Of a DNA stretch of 64,000 bases, positions 49,281 to 58,171 are shown piece after piece. Under the pieces are notes generated by a model. The model was not told where the DNA came from, ran no database searches, and worked only from the letters and a program-made list of their open reading frames with translations. Within the stretch, counting starts at the first letter, position 1. Every line of letters begins with the position of its first letter. This stretch comes from Thermoactinospora rubra (GTDB lineage Bacteria > Actinomycetota > Actinomycetes > Streptosporangiales > Streptosporangiaceae). Where the stretch lies: NCBI RefSeq assembly GCF_002093975.1, contig NZ_MSZZ01000034.1, positions 110,195-174,194 of the forward strand, given 5' to 3'. Position numbers and translations under genes: made by a program.

Positions 49281-49703
49281 ATGGGGAGCACGCCAAGCTA
49301 TGCGGGGTTGGCGCAGGATCGGCGCTTCCGGTTGCTCAAGACGCGGTTCCGGCGCCTGGCGCTGGGCATCGTCGTGTCGTTCCTGAGCTGGTACTTCCTC
49401 TACATCCTGCTGTCGGTCTTCGCCCGCGACCTCATGTCCCGCCCGCTGGCGGGCACCGTCAACGTCGCCCTGCTCCTCGGCGTGCTGCAGTTCGTCTCCA
49501 CCTTCGCCCTGGCCTGGCGCTACACCCGCTATGCCCGCCGCATGCTGGACCCGCTGTCCCGGCAGCTGCGCGAGGAGGCCGAGCGGCAGCAGGCCGAGAC
49601 GGAGCGGATCGAGCAGATCATGGCCCAGCGGCGGCGCATCGAGGCCTGGACGCCGGCGCCGCGCCGGGCACGGCACCGGCGCACGTCCGGAGGGGTGCGA
49701 TGA
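49281..49703 (+). CDS. DUF485 small membrane protein
   Basis: The 140-residue protein has a short cytosolic start (YAGLAQDRRFRLLKTRFRR), two helices (IVVSFLSWYFLYILLSV and VALLLGVLQFVSTFALAW) and a charged tail. This is the DUF485/YjcH pattern. In many bacteria DUF485 genes precede acetate/monocarboxylate symporters. Here its TGA overlaps the symporter ATG (ATGA), giving tight coupling. Confidence 0.9.
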   Translation: MGSTPSYAGLAQDRRFRLLKTRFRRLALGIVVSFLSWYFLYILLSVFARDLMSRPLAGTVNVALLLGVLQFVSTFALAWRYTRYARRMLDPLSRQLREEAERQQAETERIEQIMAQRRRIEAWTPAPRRARHRRTSGGVR

Positions 49704-51349
49704 GCGAGGGCCGGCTGCTGACGTTCGGGCTGTTCGTGGCGTTCATCCTGATCACCCTGGCGATCACCTTCTGGGCGCGGGCCACCACCAGGAACGCCGA
49801 GGACTTCTACGCCGGCGGCCGGGCCTTCTCCGGCCCCCAGAACGGCCTGGCGCTCGCGGGCGACTACATGTCCGCCGCCTCCTTCCTGGGCATCGCGGGG
49901 CTGATCGCCCTGTCGGGCTACGACGGCTTCCTGTACTCCATCGGCTTCCTGGTCGCCTGGCTGCTGACGCTGCTGCTGGTGGAGCTGATGCGCAACGCCG
50001 GGCGTTTCACGATGGCCGACGTGCTGTCCCACCGGGTGCGGCGGCAGCCCAGGGTCCGCACGGCCGCGGTGATCTCGACGGTGACCGTGTCGGTGTTCTA
50101 CCTGGTGGCCCAGATGGTCGGCGCGGGCGCGCTGGTCTCCCTCCTGCTCGGCCTGTCGGGCGGTACGGCCAAGGCCGTCACGATCGTGGTCGTCGGCGCG
50201 ATCATGATCTTCTACGTGGCCTTCGGCGGCATGAAGGGCACCACGTGGGTGCAGATCATCAAGGCGATCCTGCTGATGACGGGCACGGTCGTGCTGACGG
50301 CGCTGGTGCTGGCCCGCTTCGGGTTCAACGTCAGCGACATCCTGGCCGCGGCGGCACGGGCCAGCGGCAGGACCGACTACCTGCACCCGGGCGGCGGCTT
50401 CGCCAAGGAGGTGGCGGGCGACCCGGTCAGGACGCTGATCAACAAGCTGGACTTCATCAGCCTGGCGCTCGCCCTCGTGCTGGGCACCGCCGGTCTGCCG
50501 CACATCGTCAGCCGCTTCTTCACCGTGCCGGACGCGCGGGCCGCCCGCACGTCGGTGAACTGGGCGATCGGGCTGGTCGGGGTGTTCTACCTGATGACCC
50601 TCGCCCTCGGGTTCGGCGCGACCGCGCTGGTCGGGCAGGCCAGGATCGCCGCGGCCGACCCGAGCGGCAACACCGCGGCGCTGCAGCTCGCCTACGTGCT
50701 GGGCGAAGGGCTGGGCGGCCCGGTCGGCGGCGACCTGCTGCTGGCCTTCGTCGGCGCGGTCGCCTTCGCCACGATCCTGGCGGTCGTGTCGGGCCTGGTC
50801 ATGGCCTCCTCCACGTCGCTGGCCCACGACTACTTCGGCCACGTGCTGATGTTCGGCCGGCCGCGCGAGTCGCAGGAGGTGGCGGTGGCGCGCTTGTCGG
50901 CGCTGGTCATCGGCCTGCTGGCGGTGGTGCTGGCGGTGGTGGCGCGCCACCAGAACGTCGCCTTCCTCGTGGCGCTGGCCTTCGCGATGGCGGCCTCGGC
51001 CAACCTGCCCGCGATCGTGCTGACGCTGTTCTGGAAGCGGTTCAACTCCGCGGGCGTGGTCGCGGGCGTCTACGGCGGCCTGGGCGCCTGCCTGCTGCTG
51101 GTGGCGCTCTCGCCGGTGGTGTCGGGCAAGACCGACCCGGTGACGGGGGCCGGCCTGTCGCTGCTGCCGCCGGGGATCGACTTCCACGTGTTCCCGATGG
51201 AGAACCCTGGCCTGGTGTCCATCCCGTTCGGCTTCCTGTGCGCCTGGCTGGGCACGCTGCTCAGCCGCGAGAAGGCCGACCGGGAGCGCTACGACGACCT
51301 GGCGGTCCGCTCCCTGACGGGGAGCGGGTCACACGCGCAGCGCCAGTAG
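49700..51349 (+). CDS. Cation/monocarboxylate (acetate-type) symporter
   Basis: The 549-residue sodium:solute symporter has about 13 helices. Signature stretches include RNAEDFYAGGR, NGLALAGDYMSAASFLGIAG, FGGMKGTTWVQIIKA and GLPHIVSRFFTV, as in ActP/MctC-type transporters of acetate, pyruvate or propionate. Partner of the DUF485 protein. The 3' end overlaps the convergent gene at 51329 by 21 bp. Confidence 0.93.
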   Translation: MSEGRLLTFGLFVAFILITLAITFWARATTRNAEDFYAGGRAFSGPQNGLALAGDYMSAASFLGIAGLIALSGYDGFLYSIGFLVAWLLTLLLVELMRNAGRFTMADVLSHRVRRQPRVRTAAVISTVTVSVFYLVAQMVGAGALVSLLLGLSGGTAKAVTIVVVGAIMIFYVAFGGMKGTTWVQIIKAILLMTGTVVLTALVLARFGFNVSDILAAAARASGRTDYLHPGGGFAKEVAGDPVRTLINKLDFISLALALVLGTAGLPHIVSRFFTVPDARAARTSVNWAIGLVGVFYLMTLALGFGATALVGQARIAAADPSGNTAALQLAYVLGEGLGGPVGGDLLLAFVGAVAFATILAVVSGLVMASSTSLAHDYFGHVLMFGRPRESQEVAVARLSALVIGLLAVVLAVVARHQNVAFLVALAFAMAASANLPAIVLTLFWKRFNSAGVVAGVYGGLGACLLLVALSPVVSGKTDPVTGAGLSLLPPGIDFHVFPMENPGLVSIPFGFLCAWLGTLLSREKADRERYDDLAVRSLTGSGSHAQRQ

Positions 51350-52189
51350 CCGCTCGCACTCCTCCAGCAGCCGGGCCCGCAACGGCTTGGCGCGCTCGGC
51401 GAAGACGCGCTGCGCCGCCGCGTACTCGGCCCGGCCCGCCGCGGTCTCGATCCGGATGGGCGGGTAGCCCAGGGCGCTCAGGTCGTAGGGGCTCGCCCGC
51501 ATGTCCACGGCCCGGATGTCGCGCGCCAGCTCGAAGCAGTCGGCCACCAGCTCGCTGGGCACCAGCGGGGACAGCTTGTAGGCCCACTTGTACAGGTCCA
51601 TGTTGGCGTGCAGGCAGCCCGGCTGCTCCAGCTCCACCTGCCGCTCCCGGGTGGGCTGCAGCGCGTTGAGCGGCCGGGCGGGCTCGGTGAAGAAGCGGAA
51701 GGCGTCGAAGTGGCTGCACCGCACGCCCCGGCGCTCGACGACCTCGGCGATCTCCTCGGGGGGCAGGCGCAGCGGCTGGGCGGCGTGCCGTACCTCCCTC
51801 TGGGGCAGCTTGTAGACCATCGCCCACTCGTGCATGCCGAAGCAGCCCAGGTGCGGCGGACGGGAGGCGGTGGCCGACAGCAGGGCGGCCGTCCACTCCA
51901 GGGTGGCCTTGCGGCGCGGCAGCAGCGTGGCCAGGTCCAGCACCGCGCCCTCGTCGGTGTCGAGGTACTCCTTGCCGAACCCCCGCGCCCCGGCCAGGAC
52001 GACGCCCGCGCCGGGATGCCAGCGGCGCAGCCTGGCCGGGCGGTGACCGTAGTAGATGAACATGAAGTCCTCGACGGGATGGGAGCGTCCGGCCTCGCGG
52101 CGCCGCAGGTGCGGTGCCACCCAGGCGTCGACCCGGCGCTCGTGCGCCGCCGCCCGCTCCTGCCACTCCCGCCGGTCCAGCATCGTCAC
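51329..52189 (-). CDS. Conserved actinobacterial protein, often labelled 3-methyladenine glycosylase-like
   Basis: The 286-residue protein (GTG 52189, or ATG 52183) contains FMFIYYGHRPARLRRWHPG, CFGMHEWAMVYK, CSHFDAFRFFT and CLHANMDLYKWAYKL, with regularly spaced Cys and His residues that could bind metal. I recognise the family as a conserved actinobacterial one but see no helix-hairpin-helix of a glycosylase, so the usual database label is doubtful. Function unknown. Confidence 0.7.
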   Translation of the reverse strand: MTMLDRREWQERAAAHERRVDAWVAPHLRRREAGRSHPVEDFMFIYYGHRPARLRRWHPGAGVVLAGARGFGKEYLDTDEGAVLDLATLLPRRKATLEWTAALLSATASRPPHLGCFGMHEWAMVYKLPQREVRHAAQPLRLPPEEIAEVVERRGVRCSHFDAFRFFTEPARPLNALQPTRERQVELEQPGCLHANMDLYKWAYKLSPLVPSELVADCFELARDIRAVDMRASPYDLSALGYPPIRIETAAGRAEYAAAQRVFAERAKPLRARLLEECERLLALRV

Positions 52190-52271
52190 CGATGCATGGT
52201 AAGCAATCTTCCCGCCGCGCGCCGACCGCGGGAGTTAGGGTGAGGGCACACCGTACTTCCGGAGGCCAGGG

Positions 52272-52724
52272 ATGCGTGCTCGAGACCTCGCCGGTGAGTT
52301 TCCCACGGTCGGGCTCGACACCCCCGCGGTGGAGGCCGCCCGGCTCCTGGCCGAGCAGGACCTGCCGGGCCTCATCGTCGTCGACGAGCAGGGCCGGCCG
52401 TTCACGATCCTGCCGGGCACGCAGGTGCTGCGGCTGGCCGTGCCCCGCTACTGCCAGGACGACCCCGCCCTCGCCCGCGTCGTCGACGAGGCGCACGCCG
52501 ACGTCTTCCTGCGCACGCTCGGCGAGCGGACCGTCCGCGAGTGCCTGCCCGAGCAGCCGCGCGAGCTGGCCATCGCCGAAAGCCGCGCCACCGTGCTGGA
52601 GATGGCCGCCCTCATGGCCCGCACCCGCAGCCCCGTCGTCGCCGTGGTCGAGGACGGGCGGCTGATCGGCGCGGTGACGCTCCAGGCGTTGCTGGACCAC
52701 ACGCTCGCCCAGCAGGCGGGTTGA
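52272..52724 (+). CDS. Two-CBS-domain protein
   Basis: The 150-residue protein starts at ATG after GGAGGCCAGGG. It consists of two CBS modules: residues about 1-55 (LAGEFPTVGLDTPAVEAARLL...IVVDEQGRPF) and 85-145 (ESRATVLEMAALMARTRSPVVAVVEDGRLIGAVTLQALLD). CBS pairs usually bind adenine nucleotides. As a free-standing protein it probably acts as an energy sensor for a partner that is not identified here. Confidence 0.9.
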   Translation: MRARDLAGEFPTVGLDTPAVEAARLLAEQDLPGLIVVDEQGRPFTILPGTQVLRLAVPRYCQDDPALARVVDEAHADVFLRTLGERTVRECLPEQPRELAIAESRATVLEMAALMARTRSPVVAVVEDGRLIGAVTLQALLDHTLAQQAG

Positions 52725-52748
52725 CCGAGCGGTCAATCGTCCTATTAT
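52721..52748 (+). promoter_or_regulatory. Promoter with overlapping palindromic operator for the SPW gene
   Basis: TTGACC (-35, 52721-52726) and TATTAT (-10, 52743-52748) are 16 bp apart, a good vegetative promoter in this GC-rich DNA. The -35 lies within the perfect palindrome TTGACC-GAGC-GGTCAA (52721-52736), typical of TetR-type operators, which also covers the CBS stop codon. A bound repressor would block the promoter. Confidence 0.65.
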
Positions 52749-52787
52749 CGGACTATAGGGTTCCTTCATTGCCGATGGAGGTGCTCC

Positions 52788-53150
52788 ATGGACAAGAAGT
52801 GGGTTCGCTGGCAGGACTGGGTGGCGCTGGTCGTCGGCGTCGTAGCGGCCCTCACCCCGCTGTGGTACACGCCCGACACGACGATGGGCACCTGGGCCAT
52901 GGTGATCCTCGGCGCCCTGCTGGCGGTCGGCGCGCTGTGGTCGCTGGCCGTCCCCACCGCGCTGATGAGCGAGTGGACCCACGTCGTCCTCGGCGTCCTG
53001 CTGTTCGTCTCGCCCTGGGTGTTCGGGTTCCAGGACGTCATGGGCGCCGCGTGGACGGCGTGGATCGCCGGCGCCGTCGCGGTGATCGCCGGCCTGTGGG
53101 TCGCCGTCCCGCAGACCCGGGCCCACGGCCGCCCGCACCTGACGACCTGA
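52788..53150 (+). CDS. SPW-repeat membrane protein
   Basis: The 120-residue protein has four hydrophobic helices in two repeats. The second carries VLGVLLFVSPWVFGF with the Ser-Pro-Trp signature; the first has a degenerate TPLWY. SPW proteins are small membrane proteins of unknown role in actinobacteria and others. It has its own repressible-looking promoter and terminator, so it is a single-gene unit. Confidence 0.88.
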   Translation: MDKKWVRWQDWVALVVGVVAALTPLWYTPDTTMGTWAMVILGALLAVGALWSLAVPTALMSEWTHVVLGVLLFVSPWVFGFQDVMGAAWTAWIAGAVAVIAGLWVAVPQTRAHGRPHLTT

Positions 53151-53176
53151 AGGCGCGACCTCGAAGGCGCCCGGCC

Positions 53177-53203
53177 GGGGAGCCGCCGATGCGGCGGCTC
53201 CCC
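53177..53203. terminator. Hairpin terminator after the SPW gene
   Basis: GGGGAGCCGCCG (53177-53188) and CGGCGGCTCCCC (53192-53203) form a 12-bp stem with a 3-nt loop, followed by GCCTTAT. Confidence 0.75.
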
Positions 53204-53277
53204 GCCTTATGCGGATACGTAACTCCTCCGATGCGCGGCCCGGCCCTCGCCTCTACAGTCCAGCCGAGGTGAGGCCC

Positions 53278-54513
53278 ATGCGCAGGCTCGTCGTACTGCT
53301 GTCCGCCGCTTTGCTGACCACCCTCCCGGCCACGGCGCACGCCGCGGCGGGCAAGCCCGCGTCCGGGACCGCCCAGGTGGTCTACCAGCGCGCCGCCTTC
53401 GCCTCCGGCACGCCGGAGGGCGTGTCCGCCGGCGAGGTGCTGTCCTTCTCCACCCCCGCGGGCACCCTCCAGTACGGCGGCGCCACCTGGGAGTACGCCC
53501 GCTGGACGGGCGCGGAGACGCAAGTCGGCTTCGGCGCGACCGAGCTGGTCGCCTCCTGGACCGCCGACACCCCGGCCGGGACCTGGATCGAGGTCGAGAT
53601 GCGCGGCACCGCGCCCGGCACCAAGTGGTACGTCATGGGCCGCTGGGCCTACGGGGACGGCGACATCCAGCGCACCTCCGTGCCGGGCCAGGGCGACGCG
53701 GACGGCCACGTGGCCGTCGACACCTTCGTCGCCGCCGCCGGCCGGCCGCTGGACTCCTACCAGCTGCGGGTGACGTTGTACCGCAAGCCGGGCACGGCCA
53801 CCGGCCCCACGGTCAGGACGCTGGGCGCCATGGCCTCGGCTGTGCCCGAGCGCAAGACGGTCCCGGTCAGCCCGGGCGGCGAGGCGTGGGGCGTGGAGCT
53901 GGCCGTGCCGCGCCGTTCGCAGAGCATCCACCAGGGCCACTACCCGGAGTGGGACGGCGGCGGCCAGGCGTGGTGCAGCCCGACCTCCACGACCATGGTG
54001 CTGGGCTACTGGGGCAGGTGGCCCAGCGCCGAGGACATGGCCTGGGTGGACCCCTCCGACCCCAACCCCGAGGTGGACTACACGGCGCGCCACGTCTACG
54101 ACTACGCCTACCAGGGCGCGGGCAACTGGCCGTTCAACACCGCCTACGCCGGCAGGTACGGCCTGGACGGGTTCATCACCCGCCTGCGCTCGGCCACGGA
54201 GCTGGAGAGGTTCATCAAGGCCGGCATCCCGGTGATCACGTCGCAGTCGTTCAAGAAGGGCGAGCTGCCCGGCGCCGGCTACGGCACGGACGGCCACATC
54301 TTCGTGGTGATCGGCTTCACCGCCACCGGCGACGTCATCGTCAACGACCCCGCCAACGCGCCCGCCAACGACCACGTGCGCAGGGTCTACCCGCGGGCGG
54401 ACTTCGAGAAGGTGTGGCTGCGCAGCTCCAGCAGCGGCGGCATCGCCTACGTCATCCGCCCGCCCGGCCACCCCCTGCCGCCCGGCATGCCGGGGCTGCC
54501 CGCCAACTGGTGA
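53278..54513 (+). CDS. Secreted C39-like cysteine peptidase family protein
   Basis: The 411-residue protein starts at ATG after GAGGTGAGG. It has a signal peptide (RRLVVLLSAALLTTLPATAHAAA), a beta-rich domain (about 30-210), and a peptidase-C39-like domain (about 225-395). QAWCSPTSTTMVLGYW has the catalytic Gln and Cys, DGHIFVVIGF the His and VNDPA the Asn/Asp. No ABC part is present, so it is not a bacteriocin exporter. Substrate unknown; outside the cell. Confidence 0.87.
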   Translation: MRRLVVLLSAALLTTLPATAHAAAGKPASGTAQVVYQRAAFASGTPEGVSAGEVLSFSTPAGTLQYGGATWEYARWTGAETQVGFGATELVASWTADTPAGTWIEVEMRGTAPGTKWYVMGRWAYGDGDIQRTSVPGQGDADGHVAVDTFVAAAGRPLDSYQLRVTLYRKPGTATGPTVRTLGAMASAVPERKTVPVSPGGEAWGVELAVPRRSQSIHQGHYPEWDGGGQAWCSPTSTTMVLGYWGRWPSAEDMAWVDPSDPNPEVDYTARHVYDYAYQGAGNWPFNTAYAGRYGLDGFITRLRSATELERFIKAGIPVITSQSFKKGELPGAGYGTDGHIFVVIGFTATGDVIVNDPANAPANDHVRRVYPRADFEKVWLRSSSSGGIAYVIRPPGHPLPPGMPGLPANW

Positions 54514-54533
54514 GCCGCGGGCGGGATCCCGGG

Positions 54534-55328
54534 TCAGGGCAGCAGGCCGGTCCGGCGGGCGGCCACCACGGTCTCGTGCCGGTTGTGGGTGCCCAGCTTG
54601 CGCATGGCGCTGCGCAGGTAGCTCTTGACGGTCTCCGGCAGCAGGCCGAGCCGCTGCGCGGTCTCCGCGTTGGTGCAGCCGAGGGCGATCCAGGCCAGCA
54701 CGTCCAGCTCGCGGGGCGACAGCCGTACGGCGGGCTGGGCGCGGGGAGGGCCGCCCAGCCGCTCGCACACCGCCAGCAGCCGCTCGCGCAGGGCGGGGTC
54801 GGCGACCTCCTGGGCGATGGCCCGCAGCTCGGCGTGCGCCTCCCGGATGTCCTCGCGCCGCTCGTGCTGCCCGGCCCTGGCCAGCCGCCGCTCGACCTCG
54901 TCGCGGACGGCCAGCTCGGTGGCCAGATCGGCGCCCACCCGGGCGGCCACGCCCAGCGTCCGGTCGCCGAAGGCCAGCGGCTGGCGCAGGGCCGCGTACA
55001 GCACGGCCCGCACCACCCGGTCGACGACGACGGGCACGGCGAGCACCGAGCGCAGCGCCTCGGCGCGGACCGGCCGGTCGTACTCGTGGCTGATGTCGCA
55101 GGCGCTGGCGTAGTCGCCGACCGCGGCGGGCCTCGCCAGCGCGACGACCTTGCCGCCCAGTCCCCTGCCCGCGCTGATGGCGAGGTTGCGCAGCGCGGTG
55201 GTGCGGGTGCCGCGCATCTCGGTCAGCCGGATCTGGCGGCGGGCGCTCACCGCGCCGCCGAAGACCACGGGCACGCCGGTCGCGCGGCGTAGCCTTCCCA
55301 GGGCCTGCTGTAGCGCGTCTGCCTCCAC
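54534..55328 (-). CDS. LuxR-type regulator with GAF-like sensory part
   Basis: From GTG 55328 it has about 264 residues; TTG 55340 is in frame. The first 170 residues look like a GAF domain (GKVVALARPAAVGDYASAC, VRAVLYAALRQPLAFGDRTL), and a coiled region follows. The C-terminal LuxR helix-turn-helix is LSPRELDVLAWIALGCTNAETAQRLGLLPETVKSYLRSAM in its standard order. It diverges from the acyl-CoA synthetase gene across a GC palindrome, a pairing that suggests it controls fatty or aromatic acid activation. Confidence 0.88.
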   Translation of the reverse strand: MEADALQQALGRLRRATGVPVVFGGAVSARRQIRLTEMRGTRTTALRNLAISAGRGLGGKVVALARPAAVGDYASACDISHEYDRPVRAEALRSVLAVPVVVDRVVRAVLYAALRQPLAFGDRTLGVAARVGADLATELAVRDEVERRLARAGQHERREDIREAHAELRAIAQEVADPALRERLLAVCERLGGPPRAQPAVRLSPRELDVLAWIALGCTNAETAQRLGLLPETVKSYLRSAMRKLGTHNRHETVVAARRTGLLP

Positions 55329-55363
55329 GAGGCGATCCAATCACCGGCCGCGGCCGGAGCTCT

Positions 55364-55379
55364 ACCCCCGTTCGGGGGT
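55364..55379. promoter_or_regulatory. Operator between luxR-like and acyl-CoA synthetase genes
   Basis: ACCCCCG-TT-CGGGGGT is a perfect 16-bp inverted repeat centred in the 85-bp divergent gap. It is the obvious candidate site for the LuxR-type protein and would control both genes. Confidence 0.65.
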
Positions 55380-55413
55380 GGCCGCCCGCGCGGGGCGGTC
55401 GCAGACTGGGCAT

Positions 55414-57027
55414 ATGTTGTCGTACTCCAGCGCCACAGCCGACACCCCGCTGCTCGGGGAGACGATCGGGGAGAACTTCGAGCGGACCGTGGAGCGGTTC
55501 GGCGACCGCGAGGCGCTCGTCGAGGTGCCGACCGGCCGCCGCTGGACCTACGCCGAGCTCGACGCCGAGGTCGACACCGTCGCCCGCGCCCTGCTCGCGC
55601 GCGGCGTCGCCAAGGGCGACCGGGTGGGCATCTGGTCGCCCAACCGCGCCGAGTGGGTGCTCGTGCAGTACGCCACCGCCAAGATCGGCGCGATCCTGGT
55701 CAACGTCAACCCGGCCTACCGCGGCCACGAGCTGGACTACGTGGTCAGGCAGTCGGGCATGCGGCTGCTGATCAGCGCGCTGACCCACAAGACCAGCGAC
55801 TACCGCGCCATGGTCGAGCAGATCGGCTTCCGCGACGTCGTCTACCTGGACGACCCCAGCTGGGAGGCGCTGCTGGCCGAGCAGGCGCCCGAGGAGCGGC
55901 TGCGCGAGCGCATGGCCTCGCTGAGCTTCGACGACCCGATCAACATCCAGTACACCTCGGGGACGACCGGCTTCCCGAAGGGCGCGACTCTGTCGCACCA
56001 CAACATCCTCAACAACGGCTTCTTCGTCGGCGAGCTGCTGCACTACACCGAGCGGGACCGGGTATGCCTGCCGGTGCCGTTCTACCACTGCTTCGGCATG
56101 GTCATGGGCAACCTCGGCGCCACCTCCCACGGCGCGTGCGTCGTCATCCCCGCGCCGAGCTTCGAGCCGGAGGCCACGCTGCGCGCCGTGCAGGACGAGC
56201 GATGCACCTCCCTGTACGGCGTGCCGACGATGTTCATCGCCGAGCTGGCCCTGGCCGCCAAGTTCGACCTGTCGACGCTGCGCACCGGCATCATGGCGGG
56301 CTCGCCCTGCCCGGTGGAGGTGATGAAGCGCGTCGTGAGCGAGATGAACATGCGCGAGGTGGCGATCTGCTACGGCATGACCGAGACCTCGCCGGTCTCG
56401 ACGATGACCCGGCACGACGACTCGCTGACCCGCCGTACCGAGACGGTCGGCAGGGTGATGCCGCACGTGGAGGTGAAGATCGTCCACCCGGAGACCGGGC
56501 TGGTGGTGCCGCGCGGCGAGGCGGGCGAGCTGTGCACGCGCGGCTACTCGGTCATGCTGGGCTACTGGGAGGAGCCGGACAAGACCGCCGAGGCCATCGA
56601 CGCCGCGCGGTGGATGCACACCGGCGACCTGGCCACCATGGACGCCGACGGCTACGTCAACATCGTGGGCCGGATCAAGGACATGGTGATCCGCGGCGGG
56701 GAGAACATCTACCCGCGCGAGATCGAGGAGTTCCTCTACACCCATCCCGACATCGCCGACGTGCAGGTCATCGGCGTGCCCGACGAGCGGTTCGGCGAGG
56801 AGGTGATGGCCTGGATCATCATGCGGGAGGGCGCCGAGCCGCTGACCGCCGAGGCGGTCAGGGAGTTCTGCGCGGGCAGGCTCGCCCACTACAAGATCCC
56901 GCGCTACGTCCACGTCGTCGACAGCTTCCCGATGACGGTGACCGGCAAGATCCGCAAGGTGGAGATGCGCGAGCAGGCCGTCGAGCTGCTGGGGCTGCAG
57001 GAGGCGGCCCGGCGCAGGAACGCCTGA
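55414..57027 (+). CDS. AMP-binding acyl-CoA synthetase
   Basis: The 537-residue ligase activates a carboxylic acid via acyl-AMP to acyl-CoA. A3 motif YTSGTTGFPKG, A5 YGMTETSP, A7 MHTGDLATMDADGY, A8 GRIKDMVIRGGENIYPREIE and the A10 Lys in MTVTGKIRK are all present. The sequence resembles medium/long-chain or benzoate-type fatty acyl-CoA synthetases (FadD/AMP-binding). Its position between the LuxR regulator and the pca operon hints at aromatic or fatty-acid intake but is not proof. Confidence 0.92.
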   Translation: MLSYSSATADTPLLGETIGENFERTVERFGDREALVEVPTGRRWTYAELDAEVDTVARALLARGVAKGDRVGIWSPNRAEWVLVQYATAKIGAILVNVNPAYRGHELDYVVRQSGMRLLISALTHKTSDYRAMVEQIGFRDVVYLDDPSWEALLAEQAPEERLRERMASLSFDDPINIQYTSGTTGFPKGATLSHHNILNNGFFVGELLHYTERDRVCLPVPFYHCFGMVMGNLGATSHGACVVIPAPSFEPEATLRAVQDERCTSLYGVPTMFIAELALAAKFDLSTLRTGIMAGSPCPVEVMKRVVSEMNMREVAICYGMTETSPVSTMTRHDDSLTRRTETVGRVMPHVEVKIVHPETGLVVPRGEAGELCTRGYSVMLGYWEEPDKTAEAIDAARWMHTGDLATMDADGYVNIVGRIKDMVIRGGENIYPREIEEFLYTHPDIADVQVIGVPDERFGEEVMAWIIMREGAEPLTAEAVREFCAGRLAHYKIPRYVHVVDSFPMTVTGKIRKVEMREQAVELLGLQEAARRRNA

Positions 57028-57052
57028 CCGGGCACTCTCGCCGCTCGGCCCG

Positions 57053-58171
57053 TCACTCCTGCGCTCTTCGCTCCTCGTCGAGCACCCGCTGGGCCACGGC
57101 GAAGGCGGCGTTGGCCGCGGGCACCCCGCAGTAGATCGCGGTCTGCAGCAGCACCTCGCCGATCTCCTCCGGGGTGAGCCCGCCCCGCAGGGCGGCGCGC
57201 ACGTGCATGGCCAGCTCCTCCAGGTGGCCGCGGGCGACCAGCGCGGTGAGCGTGACGCAGCTGCGGGTCCTGCGGTCCAGGCCGGGCCGGGTCCAGATCT
57301 CGCCCCAGGCGTACCGGGTGATCAGGTCCTGGAAGTCGCGGGTGAAGGCCGTGGTGCCGGCGATCGCGCGGTCCACGTGGGCGTCGCCGAGCACCTCGCG
57401 CCGCACCTTCATGCCGGGTACGGCGGGCAGATGCGCCAGCAGCGCGGCGGTGACGGCCTCGGGACGGTTCACGGTGGCCAGGTGGGCGGCGCCGGGGATC
57501 TCCACGAGCGTCGCGCCCGGGATGCCGTCGGCCAGCTGCCTGGCGTGGGCGGGCGGCGTGGCGGGATCCTCCCGGCCCGCGATGACGAGCGTGGGCGTGG
57601 CGATCTTCGGCAGGTCGTGGCGCAGGTCGTAGCCGGCGAGCGCGTCGCAGCACGCCGCGTAGCCCACAGGGTCGGCCGCCTCGAGGTCGCCGAGCAGCGC
57701 GCGAGCGAGCGGCTCTGCCGTACCGCCGGACGGAAACCAGCGCCCCGCGGCGGCCTCCAGCAGCGGCGCCGTCCCCTGCGCTCGCACCAGCTCGGCCCGC
57801 TCCCGCCAGCCCTCGGGCTCGCCGAACCGGGCCGAGGAGCACACCAGCGCCAGCGAGCGCAGCCGCTCCGGGTGGCGCACCGCCAGCGTGGCCCCGATCG
57901 CGCCGCCGAGCGAGACGCCCGCGTAGTGGAAGGACTCCCACCCGTGGTGGCCGGCCAGCTCCAGGACCTGCCGGGCCAGGTCCTCCACGGTCAGCGGCTC
58001 GAGGGCCGGGGAGCCGCCGTGGCCCGGCAGGTCGAAGCGCAGCACGCGGAACCTGCGGGCCAGCGCCGCGACCTGCGGCTCCCACACGCGCAGCGACGTG
58101 CCCAGCGACGGCCCGAGCACCAGCGGCTCGCCCCGCTCCGGGCCGTCGAGTCGGTGGTGCGGCAGCGTCAT
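57053..58171 (-). CDS. pcaDC: Fused beta-ketoadipate enol-lactonase / 4-carboxymuconolactone decarboxylase
   Basis: The 372-residue protein joins two steps of protocatechuate breakdown. The N-terminal enol-lactone hydrolase (about 1-255) has YAGVSLGGAIG with nucleophile Ser, REDPATPP and PGAAHL. The C-terminal decarboxylase (about 265-370) has MHVRAALRGGLTPEEIGEVLLQTAIYCGVPAAN in order. The fusion is usual in actinobacteria (also called pcaL). Its start overlaps the pcaG stop (ATGA). It is the last gene of the operon. Confidence 0.95.
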   Translation of the reverse strand: MTLPHHRLDGPERGEPLVLGPSLGTSLRVWEPQVAALARRFRVLRFDLPGHGGSPALEPLTVEDLARQVLELAGHHGWESFHYAGVSLGGAIGATLAVRHPERLRSLALVCSSARFGEPEGWRERAELVRAQGTAPLLEAAAGRWFPSGGTAEPLARALLGDLEAADPVGYAACCDALAGYDLRHDLPKIATPTLVIAGREDPATPPAHARQLADGIPGATLVEIPGAAHLATVNRPEAVTAALLAHLPAVPGMKVRREVLGDAHVDRAIAGTTAFTRDFQDLITRYAWGEIWTRPGLDRRTRSCVTLTALVARGHLEELAMHVRAALRGGLTPEEIGEVLLQTAIYCGVPAANAAFAVAQRVLDEERRAQE

